Source: CAYSGL01 sp964520985 (GTDB lineage Bacteria > Pseudomonadota > Alphaproteobacteria > Micavibrionales > Micavibrionaceae). Taken from it: DNA of 41,560 nucleotides. Below, in pieces: positions 32,594-39,973 of this stretch (its first letter is position 1; each line of letters opens with the position of its first letter). Made by a program: the position numbers and the translations under genes. The notes below the pieces were generated by a model. That model saw nothing but the letters and a program-made list of their open reading frames with translations, was not told the DNA's origin and ran no database searches. The stretch is from the NCBI GenBank assembly GCA_964520985.1, contig CAZFPB010000011.1:1-41560 (forward strand), given 5' to 3'.

Positions 32594-32979
32594 GCATGTA
32601 CCGCAAGCTTTCTGACCTCTTCGGCCGCCACAGCTTCGACCGGCACACGGCCGCAGCCCTCGCTCTCGCCGAAGCGTCCGCGCAGCAGCACCCCACCACC
32701 CTTCCGGGGTGCGCGCCGGACACGCCCCCACTCCGCCTGGTCACCGCCGGTGGTGGATGCGGGGGCAGGTCGGTCGCACCCGAACCTGACTCCCCGGGTG
32801 CGACCGACCACCAGCGTCCGGAGTGGCCGATCAACTGGGACCGGCTGCGCGGCGACTTCGCCACCCTGCGTGAACTCTGCGTCGCACTCGCCGACACCGC
32901 GCACGACATCGCCGGCCACATCGACCGCATCGACCCCACCGCCGCCGGGCTGGCGCGGGCGCACGCGCAACGCAACTAG
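32590..32979 (+). CDS. Unknown protein with hairpin-encoded linker
   Basis: A 129-residue protein from ATG 32590. A helical N-terminal part (MSMYRKLSDLFGRHSFDRHT) and a helical C-terminal part (PINWDRLRGDFATLRELCVA) are joined by a Gly/Pro-rich linker. The linker is encoded by a perfect 15-bp inverted repeat at 32768-32809. Function not recognised. Confidence 0.65.
   Translation: MSMYRKLSDLFGRHSFDRHTAAALALAEASAQQHPTTLPGCAPDTPPLRLVTAGGGCGGRSVAPEPDSPGATDHQRPEWPINWDRLRGDFATLRELCVALADTAHDIAGHIDRIDPTAAGLARAHAQRN
32768..32809. repeat. Perfect 15-bp inverted repeat inside a gene
   Basis: GGTCGGTCGCACCCG (32768-32782) and its exact complement at 32795-32809, separated by 12 bases. It lies in the linker of the 32590-32979 gene, so it could act as a hairpin in mRNA or as a protein-binding site. 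Confidence 0.75.
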
Positions 32980-32988
32980 CAGGAAAAG

Positions 32989-33018
32989 GCCCCGCCACCC
33001 GGGTAAGGGGTGCGGGGC
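32989..33018 (+). terminator. Terminator-like hairpin, right arm
   Basis: GCCCCGCCACCC (32989-33000) pairs with GGGTGCGGGGC (33008-33018) with one bulged C, 10 bases after a stop codon and before the GTG at 33051. There is no U-tract. It could attenuate the early transcript. Confidence 0.5.
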
Positions 33019-33050
33019 GACGGGCACCACCACCACGAAAGGAAGCAGAA

Positions 33051-33350
33051 GTGCCAGAACCCACGATAACCCAGCACTACCCGACGCTCGCCGAGGAACT
33101 CGACCTCATCAGCACGCTCAGTGTCGGCCAGACGTTCACCGCGCTCGTCACAGGCGTGAAGGCCGGAGAACGGATCTTCCGCGCCGCCACCTTCACGGCA
33201 TCCTGTGATCAAGAAGTCGAGTTCGGCTGGGGCGGTTCAGTTTCGCCGAGTCAGTGCCGCGTATTCGTCGACATGCCCAGCACGGTCGGCACGGTCCAAT
33301 CGGTCCCGCAACTCGTCGTAAAAGGCTCCATCAAGTTGGTGACCGCGTGA
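33051..33350 (+). CDS. Small beta-rich protein, unknown
   Basis: A 99-residue protein from GTG 33051 after AAAGGAAG. Alternating hydrophobic strands (VGQTFTALVTGVKAGERIFR, EFGWGGSVSPSQCRVFVDMP) suggest a beta barrel. No family recognised; first gene after the hairpin at 32989. It shares a GTGATG junction with the next gene. Confidence 0.65.
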   Translation: MPEPTITQHYPTLAEELDLISTLSVGQTFTALVTGVKAGERIFRAATFTASCDQEVEFGWGGSVSPSQCRVFVDMPSTVGTVQSVPQLVVKGSIKLVTA

Positions 33351-33643
33351 TGCGCCGCGACGAGTTCGTGCCGCTGGCCTGGTTCGCCGCCATCGTGGTG
33401 TTCCTGTTCGTGATCGCCTCCGCAGCCAGCGCCCACGCCGACCCCGGCACCGACGTCTGCCGGACCCTCGACAACCACCCCACCGTCGGCGGTGTCATCG
33501 ACGCTCTCGACGACCTCCGCGCGGCGGGGCTCACGTCACGGGAAGCCGGCGGCGCACTGGCCGACGCCATCACCAATGACTGCCCAGGCCACGCCGGGTT
33601 GCTGCAGCAGGTGCTCGCCCGGGGCCGGGAGCGGGTCGCGTGA
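33350..33643 (+). CDS. Exported small protein, DUF732-like
   Basis: A 97-residue protein, ATG 33350 (GTG 33347 also possible). Residues about 8-30 are a signal peptide or membrane helix (LAWFAAIVVFLFVIASAASA then HADPG). The mature part has two cysteines (CRTLDNHPTVGGVIDAL and TNDCPG) in the pattern of mycobacterial DUF732 exported proteins. An exported early-region protein may modify the envelope during infection; this is inference. Confidence 0.68.
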   Translation: MRRDEFVPLAWFAAIVVFLFVIASAASAHADPGTDVCRTLDNHPTVGGVIDALDDLRAAGLTSREAGGALADAITNDCPGHAGLLQQVLARGRERVA

Positions 33644-33801
33644 GCCGGCAGCAGTGCCCGGTCTGCTGGCGCGACGTCGCGCCGACCCGGTTCGGTCGCA
33701 TTCCGCTTCACCGCGATTCGATCCACCGCGACATGTGCCCGGCCTCGTCGGAGCCGTTCGTCATCACCTATCCACTGCCCCTCGTAGGAGTGACCGGATG
33801 A
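33640..33801 (+). CDS. Small zinc-finger-like protein
   Basis: A 53-residue protein from GTG 33640 (GTGA overlap). CPVCW near the start and H..SIHRDMC form a C2-H/C zinc-binding pattern. It overlaps the next start by 4 bases. Function unknown; typical of the many small early proteins of mycobacteriophages. Confidence 0.62.
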   Translation: MSRQQCPVCWRDVAPTRFGRIPLHRDSIHRDMCPASSEPFVITYPLPLVGVTG

Positions 33802-33959
33802 GCGGGATGGATTGGGAGCGCGACGAATACCGAGCCGCGCTGGAAGAAGCGAAGAGCGTTGGCGTCGTGGAGTGCTATCGCCACCACTGGCAGTCCGACC
33901 GTCGCGGTGGCGGGGTATGCGTCAACTGCGGCGAGACGGTATCGGCGGGTGATCTGTGA
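33798..33959 (+). CDS. Small protein with C-terminal CxxC
   Basis: A 53-residue protein from ATG 33798. An acidic helical start (MDWERDEYRAALEEAKS) is followed by HH..SDRRGGGVCVNCGE, a half zinc ribbon. It directly precedes the recombination exonuclease. Function unknown. Confidence 0.6.
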   Translation: MSGMDWERDEYRAALEEAKSVGVVECYRHHWQSDRRGGGVCVNCGETVSAGDL

Positions 33960-34861
33960 TGGTCGCCATCCCTCCCGGATCGCCCGAGTGGCGCAAGCTG
34001 ATCACCCCGAGCAAGGTGGCGGGGATACTGGGTGTCTCCCGCTTCGAGTCGCCGTACCGGCTCTGGCATCGCATGAAGGGTCTGGTGGACTTCGAGGGCC
34101 CCAAGGACATTTTCGACGTGGGTCACGACTTCGAACCGGCCATGGCCGCGATGTGGCGACGTCGCTACCCGGGCTGGCTTCTCTCTCCCGGCGAGGTGCA
34201 GGTCACCGGCGACGACTTCGGGTTTCCGTTCGCGTGCACGTTGGACCGCCGAGCACGCCGGGGCAAGGCCCGCAAGGTGGTCGAGTTCAAGACGACTCGT
34301 CACATGGAGGACTGGGGCGACCTCGGTACCGACCAAGCCCCAGCCGACTACGTGGCGCAGGTGCTTGCACAGATGGCGTTCACCGGCTACACGCGGCACT
34401 CGGCCCACCTGATGGTGCTGGGACCGTTCTTTGAGGCTCACGTCTACGAGATCGCCTGGGACGCAGACGTGGTGGCGGTGATGATCGAACGCTGCCGCGA
34501 GTTCTACGCCTCACTGGAAGCCGACGAGCCGCCGGAGCTGGACGACTCGGTCGCTACCTACGAGTGCGTGCGGGAGCTGCATCCGGACATCGACGCGGGG
34601 GTCGTGGTCCAACTCGACCCCCAATTCGCTTGGAGGGTACTGCAGTTCGACGCGGACGTGAAGGCGAACACCGAGTGCCTGCGCGGCGCGAAGTCTCGCC
34701 TGCTGGACCTGATGGGCAATGCCCAGACGGCCATGTGTGGCGACATCAAGATTGCCGACCGGCGGCCCCATGGTCGCGGCGGTGTGGCCCTGAGCCTGGC
34801 CACGAACAACCTGACGCAACTACTAGAGGGAGTGAGCAATGACGATTCAACCGACTTCTGA
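33959..34861 (+). CDS. YqaJ-type recombination exonuclease
   Basis: A 300-residue nuclease. GSPEWRKLITPSKVAGILGV is the YqaJ/lambda-Exo family opening; the active-site region has VGHDFEPAMAAMW, CTLDRRARR with the key Asp, and RKVVEFKTTRHMED with Glu and Lys. It resects double-strand ends and hands strands to the RecT partner next door, which it overlaps by 23 bases. ATG 33959 is preferred over the adjoining GTG 33956. Confidence 0.88.
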   Translation: MVAIPPGSPEWRKLITPSKVAGILGVSRFESPYRLWHRMKGLVDFEGPKDIFDVGHDFEPAMAAMWRRRYPGWLLSPGEVQVTGDDFGFPFACTLDRRARRGKARKVVEFKTTRHMEDWGDLGTDQAPADYVAQVLAQMAFTGYTRHSAHLMVLGPFFEAHVYEIAWDADVVAVMIERCREFYASLEADEPPELDDSVATYECVRELHPDIDAGVVVQLDPQFAWRVLQFDADVKANTECLRGAKSRLLDLMGNAQTAMCGDIKIADRRPHGRGGVALSLATNNLTQLLEGVSNDDSTDF

Positions 34862-35753
34862 GATCGATGTCCTGCCAGCGGCCCGTCCGATGGCATCCGA
34901 GGCGCTGGGCCAACTGATGCAGCACGCCCAGGCGATGACCGCGGCCAAACAACTCGGTGACGCGCTCGCGGCCACCGACATGGTGCCCGCCGACTACAAG
35001 GGCAAGCCCGGCAACGCGGCCGCCGCAATCCTCTACGGTGCCGAGTTGGGCTTGGATCCCATCCAGTCGCTGCAGCAGATCTTCGTGGTGCAGGGCAAGC
35101 CGGCGATCTACGCCCGGACTGCGGTGGCACTGGTCAAGCGGGCGGGCATCCTCGTCGAGACGGTATCGACCAGCGACCAGGCGGTCACGGTGCGAGGCAC
35201 TGACCGTCGCACCGGTCAGGTCGAAGAGTCCACCTGGGACATCGCCCGCGCCGAGCAGGCCAAGTACACCGGCAACGCGAAGTACAAGACCGACCCGCAG
35301 GCAATGCTCTACGCCAAGGCGGCCATGGAGGTCTGCCGCAAGATCGCCCCGGACGTGCTGCTGGGCATCCCGTACGCCCGCGAGGAATTGGACCTGGAGC
35401 AGGCTCAACCGGTCCGCCGGGTGTCGTCGTCGCGGGGCGTGGACGGCCTGCGCGCCGCGATCAATGCGCCGGCCGCCGTGAGCCAGCCGGAGCCGCAGGA
35501 TCCGGTCGTGCCGGCCGAGCCTCCCGTCGCCGACGAGCAGATGGCCAGCCGCGCCCAGCTGCAGAAACTGTCGATCCTGCGGCAGCGCGAGAAGTACGAC
35601 GACACCGACGAGGGCCGCACGGACTGGTTCCAGTGGGTGCAGCTCAACGTCGGTCGGCTCGTCGCGTCGAACAAGGAGCTGACGAAGGCGGAGGCCAGCG
35701 TGCTGATCGACGTCCTGGAGAACGACCCCACCACCATCGAACAGGAGAACTAA
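34839..35753 (+). CDS. recT: RecT single-strand annealing protein
   Basis: A 304-residue RecT family recombinase. AAKQLGDALAATDMVPADYK, AAAILYGAELGLDPIQSLQQ, IFVVQGKPAIYARTAVALVK and AMLYAKAAMEVCRKIAPDVL are family hallmarks. With the YqaJ exonuclease it makes the phage homologous recombination (annealing) system, used in replication and genome mosaicism. ATG 34839 follows GAGGGAG. Confidence 0.93.
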   Translation: MTIQPTSEIDVLPAARPMASEALGQLMQHAQAMTAAKQLGDALAATDMVPADYKGKPGNAAAAILYGAELGLDPIQSLQQIFVVQGKPAIYARTAVALVKRAGILVETVSTSDQAVTVRGTDRRTGQVEESTWDIARAEQAKYTGNAKYKTDPQAMLYAKAAMEVCRKIAPDVLLGIPYAREELDLEQAQPVRRVSSSRGVDGLRAAINAPAAVSQPEPQDPVVPAEPPVADEQMASRAQLQKLSILRQREKYDDTDEGRTDWFQWVQLNVGRLVASNKELTKAEASVLIDVLENDPTTIEQEN

Positions 35754-35757
35754 CCTC

Positions 35758-36174
35758 ATGACGCTCATCACCGACCGGACCGCGCCGAGCGACGTTCCGA
35801 CCACCAACGCGCTCGACTCCATCGACCTGGGCGACACCCCGCCCGCCTACCTCTCCTTCGGCTCCACGCCGGGCGCGATGGAGGAACCGCCCGAGGTCGG
35901 CGAGAAACGCACCTACGTGGTGCGGGTGGAATGCACCGGCCAATCCGAGAGCGTGCGTAGCGATGGTGAGCACCGGTACGGCCGGAAGCTCACGATCCTG
36001 TGGGCGGTAGCCAAAGGTGAGTCCGAGCCGCCGGACCCGGACGCCGACCAGCCCGCGTTGTTCGATGAGGACGGTGAGATCCCGGCCGATGACGATGACG
36101 CCGAGGCCGACGACCCGGACGCGGAGCTCGACGATGAAGCCTGCGGCCGGCCCCCGTTCTCCGGTGCCGAATGA
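35758..36174 (+). CDS. Acidic-tailed protein beside RecT
   Basis: A 138-residue protein, 4 bases after recT. A folded part with strands (KRTYVVRVECTGQSESVRSD, KLTILWAVAKG) is followed by a strongly acidic tail (DDDDAEADDPDAELDDEA). An acidic tail next to recombinases recalls single-strand DNA-binding proteins and partners, but the fold is not recognised. Confidence 0.65.
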   Translation: MTLITDRTAPSDVPTTNALDSIDLGDTPPAYLSFGSTPGAMEEPPEVGEKRTYVVRVECTGQSESVRSDGEHRYGRKLTILWAVAKGESEPPDPDADQPALFDEDGEIPADDDDAEADDPDAELDDEACGRPPFSGAE

Positions 36175-36353
36175 GCGCACTGGCCGACACCGACGTCATC
36201 GGCTACTTGTCCGCATGCAACGTGTGCGGGCAGCGGGTACTCACTCGCGGTCAGCACGGCTTCGACGAGTTCACCTGCGCGGCGTGCCGTGGCGCGATGG
36301 GTTGGGGTGACGTGGACGTCGCCCAGGCCGAACCCACCGGAGGGCGCCCGTGA
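36171..36353 (+). CDS. Small zinc-ribbon protein
   Basis: A 60-residue protein from ATG 36171 (4-base overlap). CNVCGQRV and CAACRG form a classical two-CxxC zinc ribbon separated by 19 residues. Probably nucleic-acid or protein binding; function unknown. Confidence 0.66.
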   Translation: MSALADTDVIGYLSACNVCGQRVLTRGQHGFDEFTCAACRGAMGWGDVDVAQAEPTGGRP

Positions 36354-36568
36354 ACGCGAGCGCTGATGGTGATGAGCCCCTCGGCGAGCACCTGGACGTG
36401 ACGATGCCGCAGACAGTGAGCCTGATCGACCGGCAGACACAGGCGCTCAACGAGATCCGCGCCATGCACGTCGAAGCCGCGTTCTCGCTGCTCGACTCGA
36501 AATGCGGTGAATGCCTGGAAACCTGGCCATGCCGCACCGTCACCATCATCGACGGGCTGGGGGTCTGA
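36350..36568 (+). CDS. Small protein, unknown
   Basis: A 72-residue protein from GTG 36350, overlapping its neighbour by 4 bases. It is helical (LIDRQTQALNEIRAMHVEAA) and ends CGECLETWPCRTVTIIDGLG, with three cysteines. The next gene starts at the base after its stop. Confidence 0.62.
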   Translation: MNASADGDEPLGEHLDVTMPQTVSLIDRQTQALNEIRAMHVEAAFSLLDSKCGECLETWPCRTVTIIDGLGV

Positions 36569-37444
36569 ATGGCCGAGTGCACCAAGAACTGCGGACGCCG
36601 GGCCACCAGACGCGGACTCTGCCGCAACCACTACGAACAACACCGCAGCCGTCAAAAAGCCTACGGGCGTTGGGAATCCACCTACACCGACGCCGCACCC
36701 GTGCGGACACACATCGAAGCGCTGATCGCCGCAGGAGTCGGCAAACGGCGCATCGCCGCGTTAGCCGGCGTCGGCCGCAACAACGTCCTGTGGATCACCA
36801 ACGGCCGCCCCGAACGCGGCTGCGGTCCCAGCGCCAAGGTTCAGACGCGCATCGCCGAGGCCATCCTGGCCGTCCCGATCCCCGACATCACCGAACACCG
36901 ACACATCCTGGCCGACGGGGACCTCGTCCCGGCCGCCGGCACCGTCCGCCGACTCCAGGCCCTGGTCGTCGTCGGCTACACCCAGGCGTTCCTGTGCGAG
37001 CGGCTCGGGATCAAGCCACGGAACTCCACGCGCCTGTTCCACGGCCAGCAGACGTTCGTCACCGTGCGGTGCGCCCGGGCGGTGGCCGCGGTGTTCGACG
37101 AACTGCACCTGACTCCCGGCCCCAGCCGGCGGGCCCGTGCGCACGCCGCCCGTCACGGCTGGGTGCCGCCGCTGGCGTGGGATGAGGACACCATCGACGA
37201 CCCGGCCGCACTCCCCGACCACGGTCCCGTCCAACGGCTCGACTTCGCGGCGCGCTACGCCGAGCTGCACGACGACCTGATGCTGTCCGACGCCGAGATC
37301 GCTCGCCGCCTCGGCATCAAATTTCAGTCGCTGGCGAAGATGCTCTACCGCGCCGGCCTGCCGGTCAGTCCTGAGCTGAACGCCATGGCGAACGCGGAGC
37401 GGTCCGCGCAGCAGCCGGCCAACTCCAGGCGGGCCGCATCGTGA
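36569..37444 (+). CDS. Zinc-finger / multi-HTH DNA-binding protein
   Basis: A 291-residue protein. The N-terminus has CTKNCGRRATRRGLCRNHYE, a short C..C...C..H zinc motif. At least two or three HTH-like segments follow: VGKRRIAALAGVGRNNVLWI (about 50-75), YTQAFLCERLGIKPRNSTRL, and a C-terminal LSDAEIARRLGIKFQSLAKM. Likely a regulator of early or late phage genes. It overlaps the next tiny gene by one base. Confidence 0.75.
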   Translation: MAECTKNCGRRATRRGLCRNHYEQHRSRQKAYGRWESTYTDAAPVRTHIEALIAAGVGKRRIAALAGVGRNNVLWITNGRPERGCGPSAKVQTRIAEAILAVPIPDITEHRHILADGDLVPAAGTVRRLQALVVVGYTQAFLCERLGIKPRNSTRLFHGQQTFVTVRCARAVAAVFDELHLTPGPSRRARAHAARHGWVPPLAWDEDTIDDPAALPDHGPVQRLDFAARYAELHDDLMLSDAEIARRLGIKFQSLAKMLYRAGLPVSPELNAMANAERSAQQPANSRRAAS

Positions 37445-37572
37445 TGGCCGGCCCAATCCTGTGCACCTGCGGTCACCACCACGGCGGCCAATGCCCCTGC
37501 GGCTGCACCATGTACGACCCCGACACCTGCACCGTCTGCGCCGGCCACGGCTGCGCCGACTGCAACGACTAG
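37444..37572 (+). CDS. 42-residue Cys/His-rich protein
   Basis: ATG 37444 overlaps the regulator stop by one base and the TAG lies 7 bases before the next ATG. In 42 residues there are nine cysteines (7, 9, 17, 19, 21, 29, 32, 37, 40) and four histidines, arranged CTCGHHHGGQCPCGC then CTVCAGHGCADC. This resembles a metallothionein-like or multi-zinc knuckle mini-protein. Operon spacing supports translation; function unknown. Confidence 0.62.
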   Translation: MAGPILCTCGHHHGGQCPCGCTMYDPDTCTVCAGHGCADCND

Positions 37573-37579
37573 GAGCGCG

Positions 37580-38542
37580 ATGGGCGACAACACCGGCATC
37601 GAATGGACCGACGCCACCTGGAACCCCGTCACCGGCTGCACCGAGGTGTCCTCGGGCTGTGATCACTGCTACGCCAAGACGTTTGCCGAACGGTTCCGCG
37701 GTACGCCCGGCCACTACTTCGAGCACGGATTCGACGTCCAGTTGCGGCCCGACAAGCTGGACCTTCCGCTGCGGTGGCGCCGGCCCCGCCGGATCTTCGT
37801 CAACAGCATGTCCGACCTGTTCCACGACCAAGTCCCCGACACCTACATCGCGCAGGTGTTCGCCGTTATGGCGCTGGCGCCGCGCCACACCTTCCAGGTC
37901 CTCACTAAACGGCACGCCCGCATGCGGTCCCTGCTGCGCGATGACCTGTACGACCTGATGGTCCGCCAGATCGCGGCCGAGGACGGTGAGATCTACGACG
38001 CGTTCACCAATCGGGCGGCACTGCAACCGGATCGCCGAATCACCTGGCCGCTGCCGAACGTCTGGCTGGGCGTGTCCACCGAGAATCAGCAGTGGGCCGA
38101 CATCCGCATCCCCGCACTGCTCGACACCCCGGCGGCCGTGCGATGGATCAGCGCCGAACCACTACTCGGACCGATCGACTTCCGCCGTGTTCCTGGCTTC
38201 AACCGCATCGGTCTCGACCTGAGCAATTGGTGGGTGATCGTCGGCGGTGAGTCCGGCCGCGGCGCCCGACCCATGCACCCCGACTGGGCCCGCGGGCTGC
38301 GCGACCAATGCCAGGCCGCCGGAGTGCCATTCCTGTTCAAGCAGTGGGGCGAATGGGCGCCGGGAAACCACCGCGACCCAACCCTCGACGGCCAGGTGCC
38401 GATCCCGTACCGGCCGGGGTGCCCGGACCCGTACCCGCTCGGCTGGGTTCGACGTGTCGGCAAGAAGGCGGCCGGCCGCCAGCTCGACGGTCAAACCTGG
38501 GACCAATACCCCGACCTTGCCAACCAGGAGGCTCACCGCTGA
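37580..38542 (+). CDS. Phage Gp37/Gp68 family protein (DUF5131)
   Basis: A 320-residue protein after AGGAGCG. The opening IEWTDATWNPVTGCTEVSSG then CDHCYAKTFAERF is the family signature, with a GC..CYA three-Cys motif like radical-SAM enzymes. Further conserved parts are RIFVNSMSDLFHD, FQVLTKRHARM, VWLGVSTENQQWA, WISAEPLLGP, WVIVGGESG and FLFKQWGEWAP. The reaction is unknown. A TcmP partner, often adjacent elsewhere, is absent here. It overlaps the next ATG by one base. Confidence 0.92.
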   Translation: MGDNTGIEWTDATWNPVTGCTEVSSGCDHCYAKTFAERFRGTPGHYFEHGFDVQLRPDKLDLPLRWRRPRRIFVNSMSDLFHDQVPDTYIAQVFAVMALAPRHTFQVLTKRHARMRSLLRDDLYDLMVRQIAAEDGEIYDAFTNRAALQPDRRITWPLPNVWLGVSTENQQWADIRIPALLDTPAAVRWISAEPLLGPIDFRRVPGFNRIGLDLSNWWVIVGGESGRGARPMHPDWARGLRDQCQAAGVPFLFKQWGEWAPGNHRDPTLDGQVPIPYRPGCPDPYPLGWVRRVGKKAAGRQLDGQTWDQYPDLANQEAHR

Positions 38543-39087
38543 TGCCGCACGTTCTCTACCGCTTCTACACGGCCACAGGGCAACTGCTCTACGTCGGCAT
38601 CACCATGAACCCCGCCAAGCGATTCAAGGCACACCGAGGACAGAAGGACTGGTGGAGCGACGTCGCGGGCATCACCATCGAGCACTACGCAACCCGCCAA
38701 GAACTCGCCAACGCCGAACGCCGGGCCATCCAGGTCGAGCACCCACTCCACAACGTGATCCGGGCGAAGCCCAAGCCAGCACCTACACCGACGCCCGAAC
38801 CTCAAACCGGACCGCAGGCCGCCACCCCCGACCCCTTTCCAGCCCAACTGTTCTCACAACAACGCTGGTTCAACACCCGATACGGATACGTCACCCAATC
38901 CAGGTACGAGGAGATGGCGACAGCAGCGCGTGAACGCGATGAGAAGCGTCGAACCTGCACCCTCTGCGACCAATCCGGCTACCGCGGAGCGGTCGTCTGC
39001 GACCACGTCGATCGCAGCAGCAGCACCGCAGCCGAAGCCAAAAACAGGATCCGCAGCATCCTGCGTAGAACGAAAGTCGGTGCATAA
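38542..39087 (+). CDS. GIY-YIG nuclease with C-terminal Cys motif
   Basis: A 181-residue protein from ATG 38542. Residues 1-80 are GIY-YIG-like: VLYRFYTATGQLLYVGITMN, FKAHRGQKDWW, and a Glu in NAERRAIQVEHPLHN. A Pro-rich linker follows. The end carries CTLCDQSGYRGAVVCDHVDR, a motif shared with the small protein at 39689. Possibly a freestanding nuclease acting on host or phage DNA. Confidence 0.82.
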   Translation: MPHVLYRFYTATGQLLYVGITMNPAKRFKAHRGQKDWWSDVAGITIEHYATRQELANAERRAIQVEHPLHNVIRAKPKPAPTPTPEPQTGPQAATPDPFPAQLFSQQRWFNTRYGYVTQSRYEEMATAARERDEKRRTCTLCDQSGYRGAVVCDHVDRSSSTAAEAKNRIRSILRRTKVGA

Positions 39088-39089
39088 CC

Positions 39090-39470
39090 ATGGCCGGACT
39101 GAAGTGGATTCGCCTCGAAACCACCCTGTTCGAGAACCCAAAACTGCTCTACCTCAAAGAGGATAAGCAGTTCAAAGCGGTCATCGTCCACCTCGAAGGC
39201 ATGTGCTATTCCGGTCGCCACAGCCTGGCCGGCTACATCCCCAAGGCCGCACTTCGGATCATCGGCGCGACCGCATCGGACGCCAACAAGCTCGTCACCG
39301 CTGGCCTCTGGTCGCCAGCACCGGGCGGCTGGCAGATCAACGGCTGGGACGAATATCAGCTGGCAGACGACGAATCGCAGAAGCGGAGTGAGAAGGCGAA
39401 GAAGGCCGCGGCGGCCCGGTGGGCCAACGCCGGGAAGAAGGGAACGGAGCATGACGCCAAAGCGAATTGA
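39090..39470 (+). CDS. Replication initiator / organiser-like protein
   Basis: A 126-residue protein starting MAGLKWIRLETTLFENPKLL, the opening of phage replication-organiser winged-helix proteins, then FKAVIVHLEGMCYSGRHSLA, a DnaD/HTH-like core, and a basic coiled end (RSEKAKKAAAARWANAGKKG). The TGA at 39468-39470 lies inside an iteron array. Homologues usually continue with low-complexity sequence of the kind found just downstream in other frames, so the C-terminus here may be shortened by a frameshift. Confidence 0.72.
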   Translation: MAGLKWIRLETTLFENPKLLYLKEDKQFKAVIVHLEGMCYSGRHSLAGYIPKAALRIIGATASDANKLVTAGLWSPAPGGWQINGWDEYQLADDESQKRSEKAKKAAAARWANAGKKGTEHDAKAN

Positions 39471-39592
39471 GCATTGCTCAAGCATGACTGCCGAGCATGA
39501 TGCTCACGCATTGCTCAAGCAATGCCCTACGAACGTAACGAACGAACGAACGAACATGCTTGGTTGCTTTGAGCATTCATCTCACCTGAGCA
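39447..39592. repeat. Iteron array, candidate replication origin
   Basis: Eight copies of GAGCA(T) or its complement TGCTC occur in 146 bases (start positions 39447, 39469, 39475, 39493, 39501, 39512, 39571, 39588), several forming perfect palindromes such as GAGCATGATGCTC (39493-39505). A CGAA-type short tandem repeat lies at 39529-39554. The segment is less GC-rich than its surroundings and overlaps the end of a replication-initiator-like gene, as lambda ori lies in gene O. Confidence 0.6.
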
Positions 39593-39696
39593 ACGCGCGC
39601 AGGGGGGCTGACCGAATTCACCCGACCGGGAACGAAAATCCGCCAGCGGCCGGCGCTCCGCGCGGCCCCGCAGCCCCGGAGGTCATCCATGCCTGA
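39451..39696 (+). pseudogene. Possible +1-frame continuation of the replication protein
   Basis: An 81-residue frame opening MTPKRIEHCSSMTAEHDAHA and LLKQCPTNVTNERTN. This low-complexity sequence resembles the C-terminal region of the initiator family but lies in the +1 frame relative to 39090-39470. It may be a frameshifted remnant, a programmed frameshift product, a separate small gene, or an assembly error. It overlaps the next gene by 8 bases. Confidence 0.4.
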
Positions 39697-39973
39697 CCGC
39701 TTCGGTAACCCCGACGACGACCGCGACGACCCCGCCGCTGCCCGGGCCCGCGCCGCCGAGTACGCCCAAGCCGCCCGGGACCGCGAACTCGAAGCCCGTC
39801 ACGCCGAACTCGAAGCCCGCGCCCAGGACATCGCCGCCTGCCAGCTCTGCGACCGCGACGGCTACCGCCGGCCCGAACTCACCGTCGTCTGCGACCACAT
39901 CGACCACGCGCCGGCAGCACGCCGCGGCATCGCCGCCTGCCGCGCCGCACTCACCAAGGGAGCCGACCGATGA
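39689..39973 (+). CDS. Small protein with CxLCD...CDH motif
   Basis: A 94-residue protein from ATG 39689 after CGGAGG. An acidic then Ala/Glu/Arg coiled-coil N-terminus is followed by CQLCDRDGYRRPELTVVCDH, matching the C-terminal motif of the GIY-YIG protein. It is probably a metal-binding module. It overlaps the next start by 4 bases. Confidence 0.7.
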   Translation: MPDRFGNPDDDRDDPAAARARAAEYAQAARDRELEARHAELEARAQDIAACQLCDRDGYRRPELTVVCDHIDHAPAARRGIAACRAALTKGADR

